The notes under the pieces were generated by a model. It searched no databases. It was not told where the DNA came from and saw only the letters and a list, made by a program, of their open reading frames with translations. Made by a program: the position numbers and the translations under genes. This document shows, in pieces, positions 40,151-48,580 of a stretch of 64,000 nucleotides of DNA. Origin of the DNA: Sediminibacterium ginsengisoli (GTDB lineage Bacteria; Bacteroidota; Bacteroidia; Chitinophagales; Chitinophagaceae); the NCBI GenBank assembly GCA_945865545.1, contig CAMBEQ010000003.1:30631-94630 (forward strand), given 5' to 3'. Every line of letters starts with the position of its first letter. The first letter of the stretch is position 1.

Positions 40151-40900
40151 ATGGCACTAGAATGGGTGGAAGGAACGCTAACAAAAATTGTCGACGAAAC
40201 CTCCAATACAAAAAGATTTTATTTCGAAATTCCAAGTCTTGAGAAATTTGATTTCATACCTGGACAATTCGTAACAATGGATTTGCCGATACACGAACAA
40301 AAAAATAAGCGCTGGAGAAGCTACTCTATTGCTTCTGCGCCTGATGGCACCAACACTTTCGAATTGGTGATAGTTTTATTAGAGGGAGGATTAGGAACAA
40401 CTTATTTGTTTAATGAAGCAAAAGTGGGTACTAAAGTAACTTTAAGAGGGCCTCAGGGTGTATTTGTGTTGCCTAAAAACTTTGAGCACGATGTATATTT
40501 TATTTGTACAGGAACAGGTATCGCCCCTTTCAGATCTATGATTCGCTATATTCATGAACATAAAATACCACACAATAATATTCATTTAATTTTTGGTTGC
40601 AGAAAATTCGAAGATGGGTTATACATTGACGAATTAAGAGAATTAGAAGCAAATGAACCAGGATTTCATTTTCATCCCTGCTATTCCAGAGAAACAGAAG
40701 TACCATCGGGCTCACACAAAGGTTATGTTCACCCAGTATACCAGGAACTATTAAAAGAGAATAAAGAGACCGCTCATGTATGGCTATGCGGTTGGAAAGC
40801 CATGATTGATGATGCGCGTAAAAATATGACCGAATTGGGGCTTGATAAAAAACAAGTGCATTTTGAATCTTTCGGTTCATTTATTTTTGATTTTTACTAG
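40151..40900 (+). CDS. Ferredoxin-NADP reductase-like flavoprotein
   Basis: An FAD- and NAD(P)H-binding reductase of the FNR type. The FAD motif RSYSIASAPDGTN is at residues 58-70 and the NAD(P) loop FICTGTGIAPFRSMI at about 117-131. HLIFGCRKFEDGLYIDEL and a late CGWKAMIDDARKNM are typical, and the C-terminus ends in an aromatic residue (FIFDFY) as in plant-type FNRs. At 249 residues it has no ferredoxin domain of its own, so its partner is encoded elsewhere. It begins 11 bases after the protease and a strong hairpin follows its stop. Confidence 0.88.
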   Translation: MALEWVEGTLTKIVDETSNTKRFYFEIPSLEKFDFIPGQFVTMDLPIHEQKNKRWRSYSIASAPDGTNTFELVIVLLEGGLGTTYLFNEAKVGTKVTLRGPQGVFVLPKNFEHDVYFICTGTGIAPFRSMIRYIHEHKIPHNNIHLIFGCRKFEDGLYIDELRELEANEPGFHFHPCYSRETEVPSGSHKGYVHPVYQELLKENKETAHVWLCGWKAMIDDARKNMTELGLDKKQVHFESFGSFIFDFY

Positions 40901-40902
40901 CT

Positions 40903-40946
40903 ATACTAAATAAGCCCCGAGTTTTTGCTCGGGGCTTATTTAGTAT
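40903..40946. terminator. Long perfect hairpin after the FNR-like gene
   Basis: A 19-bp perfect stem (40903-40921 with 40928-40946) with a 6-base loop begins 3 bases after the stop codon. T-rich stretches on both sides are modest, so it may serve transcripts from both directions between these convergent genes. Confidence 0.75.
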
Positions 40947-40970
40947 GTATTAATTGCTTAATTAGTCGCT

Positions 40971-41049
40971 AGCAATTAAATTCAGAAATACAATTTTGAG
41001 CGAGCATTTTTTAGCGAGACGAAAAATTCGTATTTTGAATCAAATTGCT
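40971..41049. repeat. Second imperfect palindrome with GAGC-n-GCGA core
   Basis: Arms of about 26 bases (40971-40996 and 41023-41049) pair imperfectly. The tip holds GAGC (40998-41001) and GCGA (41014-41017), 12 bases apart. It resembles the elements at 18.5 and 26.9 kb and, like the second, lies between convergent genes. Confidence 0.55.
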
Positions 41050-41061
41050 TGAATAGATATC

Positions 41062-42510
41062 TTAGGCAATATGTGCTAGTACCAATTCTTTTACCTTAGC
41101 TAAAGCAATACGTTCTTGCAACATGCTATCGCGGTAACGAATGGTTACCGTGCCATCTTCCTTGGTTTGATGATCAATGGTTACGCAGAATGGAGTGCCA
41201 ATGGCATCTTGACGACGGTATCTTTTTCCAATGGCATCTTTTTCTTCGTAAAAACAATGGAATGATTTCTTGCAATCATTCATTAATTCTTTAGCCAATT
41301 CTGGTAACCCATCTTTTTTAGTTAATGGAAGTATGGCTAATTTATTCGGCGCTAATTTAGCTGGCAAATGTAATACTACTCTTGAATCGGTGGTACCGTC
41401 TTCTTTATTTATAGTTTCTTCTTCGTAAGCATTAGCCAATAACAATAAAAACATTCTATCCAATCCAATAGAAGTTTCAATCACATAAGGTACATAATGT
41501 TGATTAATCTCGGTATCAAAATACTGCATCTTCTTTTTACTAAATTCCTGATGGCGTGTTAAATCAAAATCGGTACGAGAATGTATTCCTTCCACCTCTT
41601 TGAATCCAAATGGGAATTCATATTCTATATCTAATGCCGCATCGGCATAGTGTGCTAATTTAACATGGTCATGAAAACGATATTTTTCTGGAGCAATGCC
41701 TAAACTTAAATGCCATTGCATGCGCTCGTTTTTCCAATATTCATACCACTCTTTCTGCGTGCCTGGTTTAATGAAAAATTGCATTTCCATTTGTTCAAAC
41801 TCACGCATTCTAAATATAAATTGACGTGCTACAATTTCATTTCTAAAAGCTTTTCCCGTTTGTGCAATACCAAAAGGAATTTTCATCCTGGCTGTTTTTT
41901 GTACATTCAAAAAATTTACAAAAATACCTTGCGCTGTTTCTGGTCTTAAATAAATAGTGCTGGCTTCTTCCGCCACCGCACCAATTTCAGTAGAGAACAT
42001 TAAATTAAACTGTCTTATTTCTGTCCAGTTACTAGTTCCACTTACGCTACAAGAAATTTTATTTTCTTCTATTAATTTTTTTAGTCCTTCAAAATCTTCT
42101 TTGGCTAGTAAAGCATCCATGTCTGCCAATAATTTTTCGGCGGCAGTATTATTTCCTTTCGCTACTAAAGCCTCCGCATGCCCTTCTATTAAATGATCTA
42201 CACGATATCTTTTTTTACTTTCCTTATTATCAATCAATGGATCGCTAAAACTATCTACGTGTCCGCTCGCTTTCCAAGTTGTAGGATGCATAAAAATTGC
42301 AGCATCGATACCCACAATATTCTCATTCATTTGGGTCATGCTATTCCACCAATAATCTCTAATATTTTTCTTCAATTGCGCACCATAAGGGCCGTAATCA
42401 TATACCGCGCTTAATCCGTCATAAATTTCACTACTAGGAAATACAAATCCATATTCCTTTGCGTGGGAAATAATTGCTTGTAATGTGTTATCTGGTTGTA
42501 CCTTACTCAT
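41062..42510 (-). CDS. glyQS: Glycyl-tRNA synthetase, homodimeric type
   Basis: This alpha2-type class II enzyme charges tRNA-Gly. Motif 1 is in YGPYGAQLKKNIRDYWW near residue 30. FNLMFSTEIG near 172, YLRPETAQGIFVNF near 190, FRNEIVARQFIFRMREFEQMEMQFF near 225 and the VIETSIGLDRMFL motif near 360 are all typical. Start: the ATG at 42510 (MSKVQPDNTL) is better than the upstream TTG, which lies in the -7 box. The length of 482 is usual. Confidence 0.96.
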   Translation of the reverse strand: MSKVQPDNTLQAIISHAKEYGFVFPSSEIYDGLSAVYDYGPYGAQLKKNIRDYWWNSMTQMNENIVGIDAAIFMHPTTWKASGHVDSFSDPLIDNKESKKRYRVDHLIEGHAEALVAKGNNTAAEKLLADMDALLAKEDFEGLKKLIEENKISCSVSGTSNWTEIRQFNLMFSTEIGAVAEEASTIYLRPETAQGIFVNFLNVQKTARMKIPFGIAQTGKAFRNEIVARQFIFRMREFEQMEMQFFIKPGTQKEWYEYWKNERMQWHLSLGIAPEKYRFHDHVKLAHYADAALDIEYEFPFGFKEVEGIHSRTDFDLTRHQEFSKKKMQYFDTEINQHYVPYVIETSIGLDRMFLLLLANAYEEETINKEDGTTDSRVVLHLPAKLAPNKLAILPLTKKDGLPELAKELMNDCKKSFHCFYEEKDAIGKRYRRQDAIGTPFCVTIDHQTKEDGTVTIRYRDSMLQERIALAKVKELVLAHIA

Positions 42511-42516
42511 AGGTTG

Positions 42517-42524
42517 CAAATATA
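42517..42524 (-). promoter_or_regulatory. -7 box of glyQS
   Basis: Minus-strand TATATTTG matches TAnnTTTG exactly and ends 7 bases before the ATG at 42510, leaving almost no leader. Confidence 0.65.
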
Positions 42525-42537
42525 CTGCGAGATTGTA

Positions 42538-42879
42538 TTATCGCTGTAATTTTTCATTATTTTGATGTCTGGAAGCGTCCCTAATGGTTTTCTTTTGAAT
42601 ATTTTTCTCTAAAGCGGCGGCTAAATCAACCCCCGTTTGATTGGCTAGACAAATCAACACAAAAAGTACATCCGCCATCTCATCTGCCAATAAAACTTCC
42701 TCTTCTTTATTTTTAAAAGATTGGTCGCCAAACTTACGCACCATAATTCTGGAAAGCTCCCCTACTTCCTCCATTAAAATACCCAAATTAGTGAGCTCGC
42801 TAAAATATTTTACCCCTACTGTTTTTATCCACTGATCTACTTTTTCTTGGGCTTGATGGATGGTTATTTCACTGGCCAT
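42538..42879 (-). CDS. MazG-like nucleotide pyrophosphohydrolase
   Basis: An all-alpha NTP pyrophosphatase of the MazG superfamily. The metal-binding Glu motif is ILMEEVGELSR near residue 34 and the second acidic motif is LLADEMADVLFVLICLANQTG near residue 65. At 113 residues it is the single-domain form typical of Bacteroidota, not the two-domain MazG of E. coli. It may hydrolyse dNTPs or damaged nucleotides, but the substrate cannot be told from sequence. It lies 27 bases upstream of the glyQS start on the same strand. Confidence 0.88.
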   Translation of the reverse strand: MASEITIHQAQEKVDQWIKTVGVKYFSELTNLGILMEEVGELSRIMVRKFGDQSFKNKEEEVLLADEMADVLFVLICLANQTGVDLAAALEKNIQKKTIRDASRHQNNEKLQR

Positions 42880-42964
42880 ATTATTGTATATATTTTATTA
42901 AATGATGATGACAATATTGGAAAAACAACTTTTCTCTTTTTGATGGATGCATTATCTACTTTGT

Positions 42965-43417
42965 TTATTCTTTATTTTTTGAATCCACAATGATCGTTAC
43001 TGGCCCATTATTGATTAAGGCCACTTGCATATCCGCACCAAAGTTCCCAGTTTGAATAGGGGCGCCCATTTCGATAGTTAACTGTTGAATCATGGCTTCA
43101 TACAATGGTATGGAAATTTCATGCTTAGCCGCCGCCATATAAGAAGGCCTATTCCCTTTTTTAGTACTGGCAAGCAATGTAAACTGACTCACTAATAATA
43201 TATTCCCACCCACTTCTTTTACACTTAAATTCATTACCCCGGAAGCATCATCAAAAATGCGCATGTTCACAATTTTGTTAGATAGCCAAATTAAGTCCTC
43301 CTGTGTATCGGCTGTTTCAATACCCAATAGCACCATTAAGCCTGTTTTAATAGCACCCGATACTTCTCCCTCTATTATCACGCTTGCCTCCTTTACTCTT
43401 TGTATAACCGCTTTCAT
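42965..43417 (-). CDS. dtd: D-aminoacyl-tRNA deacylase
   Basis: Dtd removes D-amino acids and misplaced glycine from tRNAs, so it polices the products of the nearby synthetases. The start MKAVIQRVKEASVIIEG, the LLVSQFTLLASTKKGNRPSY segment (SQFTL near residue 80) and the C-terminal ALINNGPVTIIVDS with the Gly-cisPro motif are characteristic. The length of 150 is standard. It precedes the MazG-like gene by 85 bases in the same direction, so dtd, the MazG gene and glyQS may be partly co-transcribed. Confidence 0.96.
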   Translation of the reverse strand: MKAVIQRVKEASVIIEGEVSGAIKTGLMVLLGIETADTQEDLIWLSNKIVNMRIFDDASGVMNLSVKEVGGNILLVSQFTLLASTKKGNRPSYMAAAKHEISIPLYEAMIQQLTIEMGAPIQTGNFGADMQVALINNGPVTIIVDSKNKE

Positions 43418-43485
43418 AGTATTACCAATTTCATCATGAAGATAAACAAAACTATTTTCACTAATTTAGCTGTAATTTCAATGCC

Positions 43486-44988
43486 TTGAGTAGTATAAAA
43501 AAATTAGCCGGTCAAACCGCATGGTACGGACTTAGTTCTATTGCAGCTAGGTTTATTAGCTATTTGCTGGTACCCTACCTAACCTATAAGTTTACGGAAT
43601 CGGCCTACGGTGAAATGTCCATTGTATATTCCTTTATCCCTTTTTTAAATGTGATCGTTACTCATGGTATGGAGACCGCTTATTTTAAGTTTGGCAGCAA
43701 AGAGAATGAAGAAAAAATATACCACACGAGTAGCTTTTCGATGATGATGGTGACTGCGGTGGTGCTCATGGTACTTGTAAAATTTAGCGCCCCCATCGCC
43801 CAACTTTTACAAATTACAGCACACCCAGAATATATTACTTTAATCGCATGGGTAGTTGGATTAGATGCTTTAGCGACCATTCCCTTTTCCAGATTAAGAT
43901 TAGAAAGCAAACCGAAAAAATTTGCTTTTATAAAAATTGGCGGCATCTTACTTAACATTTTTGCTACTTATTATTTTATAAGTATGCTTCCTCCGTATCT
44001 GCAAACACATCCTAATAGTATACTAAGCTCTTGGTACAAACCAGATTGGGCGGTGGGGTATGTTTTATTGGCAGGTATTGTTCAAAATGTTTTTGTTTTA
44101 TTGTTACTGAAAAAAGAAATCGGCGCCCTTCGCTTTTCCTTTGACTTTGATTTATGGAAGCAAATGATGCTGTATTCGCTTCCCTTAATTTTAGTTGGAT
44201 TCGGCGGCATGATCAATGAAACTTTTGATCGTATTATGTTAGGCTGGTGGGCCCCCGGCGGCTCACCCGAAGCCAATAAAGCCATTGTGGGTATTTATAG
44301 TGCTTGTTATAAATTATCTATACTCATTACTATTTCGGTGCAAGCATTTAGAATGGGTGCGGAGCCTTTTTTCTTTAAGCAAGCGCAAATGGATAATGCC
44401 CCAAAAACCTATGCAAGGGTGATGAAATTTTTTGTGATTACTTTATGCATCATGTTTTTAATGGTGGTACTTTATTTAGATATCTGGAAAGAATTTATTC
44501 GCAATCCCGCCATGTACGTAGGTTTGAGCGTAGTGCCTATTTTATTAATGGCTAATATGTTTTTAGGCGTGTATTACAATTTGAGTATTTGGTATAAACT
44601 TAGCAATAAAACTATGGCCGGCGCCTGGATTACCATTTTAGGTGCAGTAATTACGCTAACCATTAACTTTTTTGCCATTCCTTACTTTAGTTATATGGCC
44701 AGTGCCTGGGCTACTTTTTTCTGTTATGGAACCATGATGTATGTAAGTTTTAAATGGGGACAAAAAGTATATCCTATTCCTTATGCTACTAAAAAATTAA
44801 TTGCTTATTTTGTTATTACAGTATTACTTTATTTTATTTATTTAGCAATCGAATGGGTAACAAAAAATAGTACTATTCGAATTAGCATTGCCACATTTGA
44901 ACTTATTGCCTTTATTGCCTTTGTTGCAAGAATAGAAATAAAAGAATTAAAATCGCTGTTGCAAAAAAAAGAGCAACCGGCTAATTAA
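43486..44988 (+). CDS. Lipid-linked polysaccharide flippase (Wzx/MOP superfamily)
   Basis: Twelve to fourteen hydrophobic segments spread over 500 residues, with short polar loops, fit the oligosaccharide flippase family that turns lipid-linked sugars across the inner membrane. The start is typical: KKLAGQTAWYGLSSIAARFISYLLVPYLT. The start codon is a TTG at 43486, since the ATG 5 bases upstream is out of frame and runs into a stop at once. No glycosyltransferase genes are near, so this is an isolated flippase, as often seen in Bacteroidota. Substrate unknown. Confidence 0.88.
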   Translation: MSSIKKLAGQTAWYGLSSIAARFISYLLVPYLTYKFTESAYGEMSIVYSFIPFLNVIVTHGMETAYFKFGSKENEEKIYHTSSFSMMMVTAVVLMVLVKFSAPIAQLLQITAHPEYITLIAWVVGLDALATIPFSRLRLESKPKKFAFIKIGGILLNIFATYYFISMLPPYLQTHPNSILSSWYKPDWAVGYVLLAGIVQNVFVLLLLKKEIGALRFSFDFDLWKQMMLYSLPLILVGFGGMINETFDRIMLGWWAPGGSPEANKAIVGIYSACYKLSILITISVQAFRMGAEPFFFKQAQMDNAPKTYARVMKFFVITLCIMFLMVVLYLDIWKEFIRNPAMYVGLSVVPILLMANMFLGVYYNLSIWYKLSNKTMAGAWITILGAVITLTINFFAIPYFSYMASAWATFFCYGTMMYVSFKWGQKVYPIPYATKKLIAYFVITVLLYFIYLAIEWVTKNSTIRISIATFELIAFIAFVARIEIKELKSLLQKKEQPAN

Positions 44989-45023
44989 ATAAAATTATTC
45001 ATTAAAAGTATCCCCAATTATCT

Positions 45024-45494
45024 ATGGCAGAAGATTTAACTATTGCACAAGGAGATAAAAAAGCACAATACGAATCCTTACTTCCACAAATTCAAGCATT
45101 AATTACTGGTGAGCCCAATTTAATTGCTAACCTGGCGAATATTGCTGCCGCTTTAAAAGAACAATTCAATTGGTTTTGGGTAGGCTTTTATTGGGTGATC
45201 GACGACGAATTGGTATTGGGCCCTTTTCAAGGACCAGTAGCTTGTACCAGAATTAAAAAAGGCCGTGGGGTTTGTGGTAGCGCTTGGGAAAAAGCAGCTA
45301 CGATCATTGTGGAAGATGTTGAAAAATTTCCTGGCCATATAGCTTGCAGTAGTTTATCTAAATCTGAAATAGTGGTACCCGTTTTTAAAGAAGGTAAAAT
45401 TATTGGGGTATTAGATGTAGACAGTAGTGAATTGTCTCAATTTGATACCACTGATCAAGTGTATTTAGAGAAAATAGTGGCTTTGATTGCATAG
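45024..45494 (+). CDS. msrC: Free methionine-(R)-sulfoxide reductase (GAF domain)
   Basis: fRMsr reduces free methionine-R-sulfoxide in the cytoplasm after oxidative stress. Its single GAF domain has the three redox cysteines at 74 (VACTRI), 84 (GVCGSAW) and 108 (IACSS), with the same spacing as Cys84, Cys94 and Cys118 of the E. coli enzyme. FWVGFYWV near residue 51 and IIGVLDVDS near 131 are typical. The length of 156 is normal. It lies between the flippase and tRNA-Leu. Confidence 0.93.
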   Translation: MAEDLTIAQGDKKAQYESLLPQIQALITGEPNLIANLANIAAALKEQFNWFWVGFYWVIDDELVLGPFQGPVACTRIKKGRGVCGSAWEKAATIIVEDVEKFPGHIACSSLSKSEIVVPVFKEGKIIGVLDVDSSELSQFDTTDQVYLEKIVALIA

Positions 45495-45506
45495 CCCTAT
45501 CAAAAA

Positions 45507-45540
45507 TTGAACATTCATAATAAAAAATAAATTAAGTTTG
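45507..45540 (+). promoter_or_regulatory. Promoter of tRNA-Leu
   Basis: TTG (45507-45509), 23 bases, then TAAGTTTG (45533-45540) is a complete Bacteroidota promoter; the tRNA begins 11 bases after the -7 box. Confidence 0.75.
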
Positions 45541-45550
45541 CACCCCCTAA

Positions 45551-45635
45551 GCGGATGTGGCGAAATTGGCAGACGCACTAGACTTAGGATCTAGCGCCGT
45601 GAGGCGTGTGGGTTCGACCCCCTCCATCCGCACCA
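45551..45635 (+). tRNA. tRNA-Leu (anticodon UAG)
   Basis: The acceptor stem gcggatg pairs with catccgc (45625-45631). The anticodon stem ctaga/tctag holds loop CTTAGGA with TAG at 45585-45587, and the long variable arm and GGTTCGACC T-loop are typical of class II tRNAs. The CCA end (45633-45635) is encoded. It reads the CUN box. Confidence 0.97.
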
Positions 45636-45642
45636 AGTATTT

Positions 45643-45674
45643 AAAGCCCCCCGATTCTTCGAGGGGCTTTTTTT
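45643..45674 (+). terminator. Intrinsic terminator of tRNA-Leu
   Basis: Arms AAAGCCCC (45643-45650) and GGGGCTTT (45663-45670) close over an inner CGA/TCG pair with a short loop, and seven T follow. Confidence 0.85.
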
Positions 45675-45681
45675 CATATAA

Positions 45682-45715
45682 TTGACTGTTTTTTAGGTGT
45701 AAAAACCTACCTTTG
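45682..45715 (+). promoter_or_regulatory. Promoter of tig
   Basis: TTG (45682-45684), 23 bases, then TACCTTTG (45708-45715), an exact match. The ATG is 41 bases on, so this transcript has a leader. Confidence 0.75.
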
Positions 45716-45755
45716 CCCCCCTTAAACCTTAGAATTTACTAGAAAAAGAAAGAAT

Positions 45756-47117
45756 ATGGCAACCATAAAAAGAGACAACATTGGGCTTTTAAATGACAAG
45801 CTTACCGTTCACTTGACCAAAGAGGACTATTTCAATGGCTTTGAAACCAGCTTGAAAAAGCATGCTAAAACAGCTAATATTCCTGGTTTTAGAAAAGGAA
45901 TGGTACCTGCTGGACTCATTAAAAAAATGTATGGCCAATCGGTTTTTTCTGATGAAATTCTTAAAAAGGTAGAAAGCGAATTAAATCAATACTTGACCAA
46001 CGAAAAAGTAGAAATTTTTGCACAACCCCTTCCATTGGATACGCAAATTGCCAACTTGGATGTGAATACACCAGGCAATTATGATTTTGCTTTTGAAATT
46101 GGTTTAAAGCCAGAATTTAAATTAGATATAAAAGACATTAAAGTAAAACGTTACCAAGTAAAAGTAACCGATGAAATGATTCAAAACGAAGTGGATAGAA
46201 TTCAAACCCGCAATGGTAAGATGACCGATCCAGAAATGGTAGAAAGCGATGAGAATGTAATTAATTTAACTTTTACAGAAACAGATAAAGAGGGTGTTGA
46301 AATGGAAGGCGGAATTACAAAAGATAATTCTTTATTGATTAAATATTTTGCCGAGAAAACTAGAAAGCAATTGATGGGTAAGAAAAAAGACGATACGGTA
46401 GTCGTTCAATTGAAGAAAGCATTTGAAGAGAAAGAATTAGAGATCATTGTGGGTGATTTAGGTATTTCAAAAAGCGATAGCGATAAATACTTTAAATTGC
46501 TGATAACCAAAGTGGGCTTGATTGAAAAAGCACCATTGGATGAAACTTTATTTTTAGCCACCTACCCTAATCAAGCTATCAAAACTGAAGAAGAATTTAG
46601 AGCAGCGTTAAAAAAAGACATCGAGGGCCATTACGAACAACAAGCAAAAAATCAAATTCATGATCAAATTTATCATCATTTGATAGACCATACCAAAATG
46701 GAATTTCCAGTTCCTTTCTTAAAACGTTGGTTACAAAAAGGTGGCGAAAAACAAAGAACAGAGGAAGAAACCGAAAAAGAATATCCTGTTTTTCAAGACC
46801 AATTAAAATGGACTTTAATTAGCAGTCAATTAACCATCGATCATAAAATTGAAGTAGTCGCAGAAGATTTAAAAAACTTTGCAAAACAACAATTGATGAG
46901 TTACATGGGTCCTCAAATGGGCGCCCTTGGAGACAACGATCAATGGTTGGAAGATTATGCAGTTAGAATGATGCAGGACAGAAAATTTGTGGAAGACAGT
47001 TACCAAAGAATTAGTACTGAAAAAATGTTTACCGCTTTAGAAACCGAAGTGCAAGCCAAGGACGAAGCCATTGAAGCAGAGAAATTTGCCGACATGCTGA
47101 ACCATCACCACCACTAA
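45756..47117 (+). CDS. tig: Trigger factor chaperone
   Basis: Trigger factor binds the ribosome near the tunnel exit and shields nascent chains. The ribosome-binding motif GFRKGMVPAGLIKKMYG is at residues 45-61. A diverged FKBP-like middle (about 150-255) and a helical C-terminal chaperone domain follow, with the family feature of a long Lys/Glu-rich tail. The length of 453 is normal. The protein ends LNHHHH: four natural His just before the stop. The gene opens the block tig, clpP1, clpP2, clpX, the usual order of folding and degradation genes. Confidence 0.94.
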   Translation: MATIKRDNIGLLNDKLTVHLTKEDYFNGFETSLKKHAKTANIPGFRKGMVPAGLIKKMYGQSVFSDEILKKVESELNQYLTNEKVEIFAQPLPLDTQIANLDVNTPGNYDFAFEIGLKPEFKLDIKDIKVKRYQVKVTDEMIQNEVDRIQTRNGKMTDPEMVESDENVINLTFTETDKEGVEMEGGITKDNSLLIKYFAEKTRKQLMGKKKDDTVVVQLKKAFEEKELEIIVGDLGISKSDSDKYFKLLITKVGLIEKAPLDETLFLATYPNQAIKTEEEFRAALKKDIEGHYEQQAKNQIHDQIYHHLIDHTKMEFPVPFLKRWLQKGGEKQRTEEETEKEYPVFQDQLKWTLISSQLTIDHKIEVVAEDLKNFAKQQLMSYMGPQMGALGDNDQWLEDYAVRMMQDRKFVEDSYQRISTEKMFTALETEVQAKDEAIEAEKFADMLNHHHH

Positions 47118-47210
47118 GTTTCATTGATTATCAATGCATTTTGGCTTTAAATTGGGCTAAAGGGAGCAAAGTTTGGCACCCTTTTTGTAGTTCCTTTGGG
47201 TACAAGGATT

Positions 47211-47218
47211 TACCTTTA
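47211..47218 (+). promoter_or_regulatory. -7 box of clpP1
   Basis: TACCTTTA has one mismatch to the consensus; a TTG lies 23 bases upstream (47185-47187). It precedes the clpP1 ATG by 20 bases, so the clp genes may be transcribed apart from tig. Confidence 0.5.
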
Positions 47219-47237
47219 CTTACTGAAAATTGAAAAT

Positions 47238-47924
47238 ATGAACCTAGGACATGAATTTGAGCAGTATGCCATTAAGCATAAGGGTATTGGAAGCAATACA
47301 CTACATCAATACAAAAAAAGTGTAACCAATCTAACACCCTATATCATTGAGGAGCGCCCAATGAATGTAGCTAGTATGGATGTATTTAGCAGATTGATGA
47401 TGGACCGAATTATATTTTTAGGAGAAGGCATAAATGATTATGTAGCCAATATTGTTACTGCTCAATTGCTTTTTTTAGAAAGTACCGATCGCACAAAGGA
47501 TATTCAAATGTATATTAATAGCCCAGGCGGAAGTGTTTATGCAGGCCTAGGCATTTACGATACCATGCAATTTATTAGCCCCGATGTAGCCACTATTTGT
47601 ACAGGCATGGCAGCAAGTATGGGTGCTATCTTATTGTGTGCAGGCGTAGAAGGAAAAAGAACAGCATTAAAACACAGTAGAATTATGTTGCACCAACCAA
47701 GTGGTGCCATTGGAGGACAAGCCTCTGACATTGAAATTACTGCAAGAGAAATAAAGAAATTAAAAGGCGAATTATATGAAGTAATTGCGCATCATACCCA
47801 TAAGGATGTTGAAACCGTTGGGAAAGATTGTGATAGAGACTTTTGGATGACCGCCGCAGAAGGCAAGGAATATGGATTGGTAGACGAAGTACTTTTAACC
47901 AACCCAAGAAAATTAAAAAAATAA
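47238..47924 (+). CDS. clpP: ATP-dependent Clp protease proteolytic subunit, copy 1
   Basis: ClpP forms the barrel peptidase fed by ClpX. The start is the ATG at 47238; the TTG 42 bases upstream would lie across the promoter. The catalytic Ser is in TGMAASMGAIL near residue 128, the His in IMLHQPSG near 152, and the Asp is in the late DCDRDFWM segment near 200. INSPGGSVYAGLGIYDTMQ near residue 96 is the handle region. The length of 228 is slightly longer than E. coli ClpP because of an N-terminal extension. A second, divergent clpP follows 22 bases on. Confidence 0.94.
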   Translation: MNLGHEFEQYAIKHKGIGSNTLHQYKKSVTNLTPYIIEERPMNVASMDVFSRLMMDRIIFLGEGINDYVANIVTAQLLFLESTDRTKDIQMYINSPGGSVYAGLGIYDTMQFISPDVATICTGMAASMGAILLCAGVEGKRTALKHSRIMLHQPSGAIGGQASDIEITAREIKKLKGELYEVIAHHTHKDVETVGKDCDRDFWMTAAEGKEYGLVDEVLLTNPRKLKK

Positions 47925-47946
47925 TAATACTGATCAATTATATTTT

Positions 47947-48570
47947 ATGATAGTCAACAAAAGCTATTTAATGGAGGAAGAAGAAGAGCCCAAAGAAGAT
48001 AAAAAAGAAGAGGCTGCCCCTAGTTTTTTAAACAAGAAGATGGAGCATCTTTTTTTTGAAAAAAGAGCCATTTATTTATGGGGCCCTGTAGAGGATAAAT
48101 CGGCCAAAGACATTGTCAATAAACTTATTTTATTAGATGCCGATAAACCTGGCGCCGATATAAAATTTTATATCAATAGTCCAGGTGGCGTAGTGACCAG
48201 TGGAATGGTGATGTACGATACTATTAAATTAATTAAAAGCCCGGTGCATACTATTTGTATGGGACTCGCTGCAAGCATGGGATCAATTTTACTAAGTGCT
48301 GGCGAAAAAGGTAAGCGAACTATTTTCCCTCATGGCGAAGTCATGATTCACCAACCAAGTATTGGTGGTTACTTCCAAGCCAATAGTGCCGACATTGAAA
48401 TTCATGCCGAGCAAATTCGCAAGACCAAAGAATTAGGAGCTAAAATATTAGCTGATAATTGTGATAAAACAGTAGCTCAAATTATGAGCGACTTTGATAG
48501 AGATTATTGGATGAACGCAAAGGAAGCGGTGGCTTATGGCATTGTAGATAAAATTGCCAAGGCACTTTAA
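47947..48570 (+). CDS. clpP: ATP-dependent Clp protease proteolytic subunit, copy 2
   Basis: A paralogue of the gene before it. The triad looks complete: Ser in GLAASMGSILL near residue 115, His in VMIHQPSIG near 140, Asp in DFDRDYWM near 181. The N-terminus is unusual, with a highly acidic run (MEEEEEPKEDKKEE) before the core. The start may be 47947 or, eight codons later, the ATG at 47971, where the acidic run begins. The copies differ widely outside the core motifs. With clpX 10 bases downstream, a mixed ClpP1P2 peptidase is possible, as known from other bacteria with two copies; that is inference. Confidence 0.9.
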   Translation: MIVNKSYLMEEEEEPKEDKKEEAAPSFLNKKMEHLFFEKRAIYLWGPVEDKSAKDIVNKLILLDADKPGADIKFYINSPGGVVTSGMVMYDTIKLIKSPVHTICMGLAASMGSILLSAGEKGKRTIFPHGEVMIHQPSIGGYFQANSADIEIHAEQIRKTKELGAKILADNCDKTVAQIMSDFDRDYWMNAKEAVAYGIVDKIAKAL

Positions 48571-48580
48571 AAAATAAAAA

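Noticed and set aside
47151..47195. Possible terminator between tig and clpP1
   Set aside because: AAAGGG/CCCTTT is only a 6-bp stem with mismatches inside, too weak to call.
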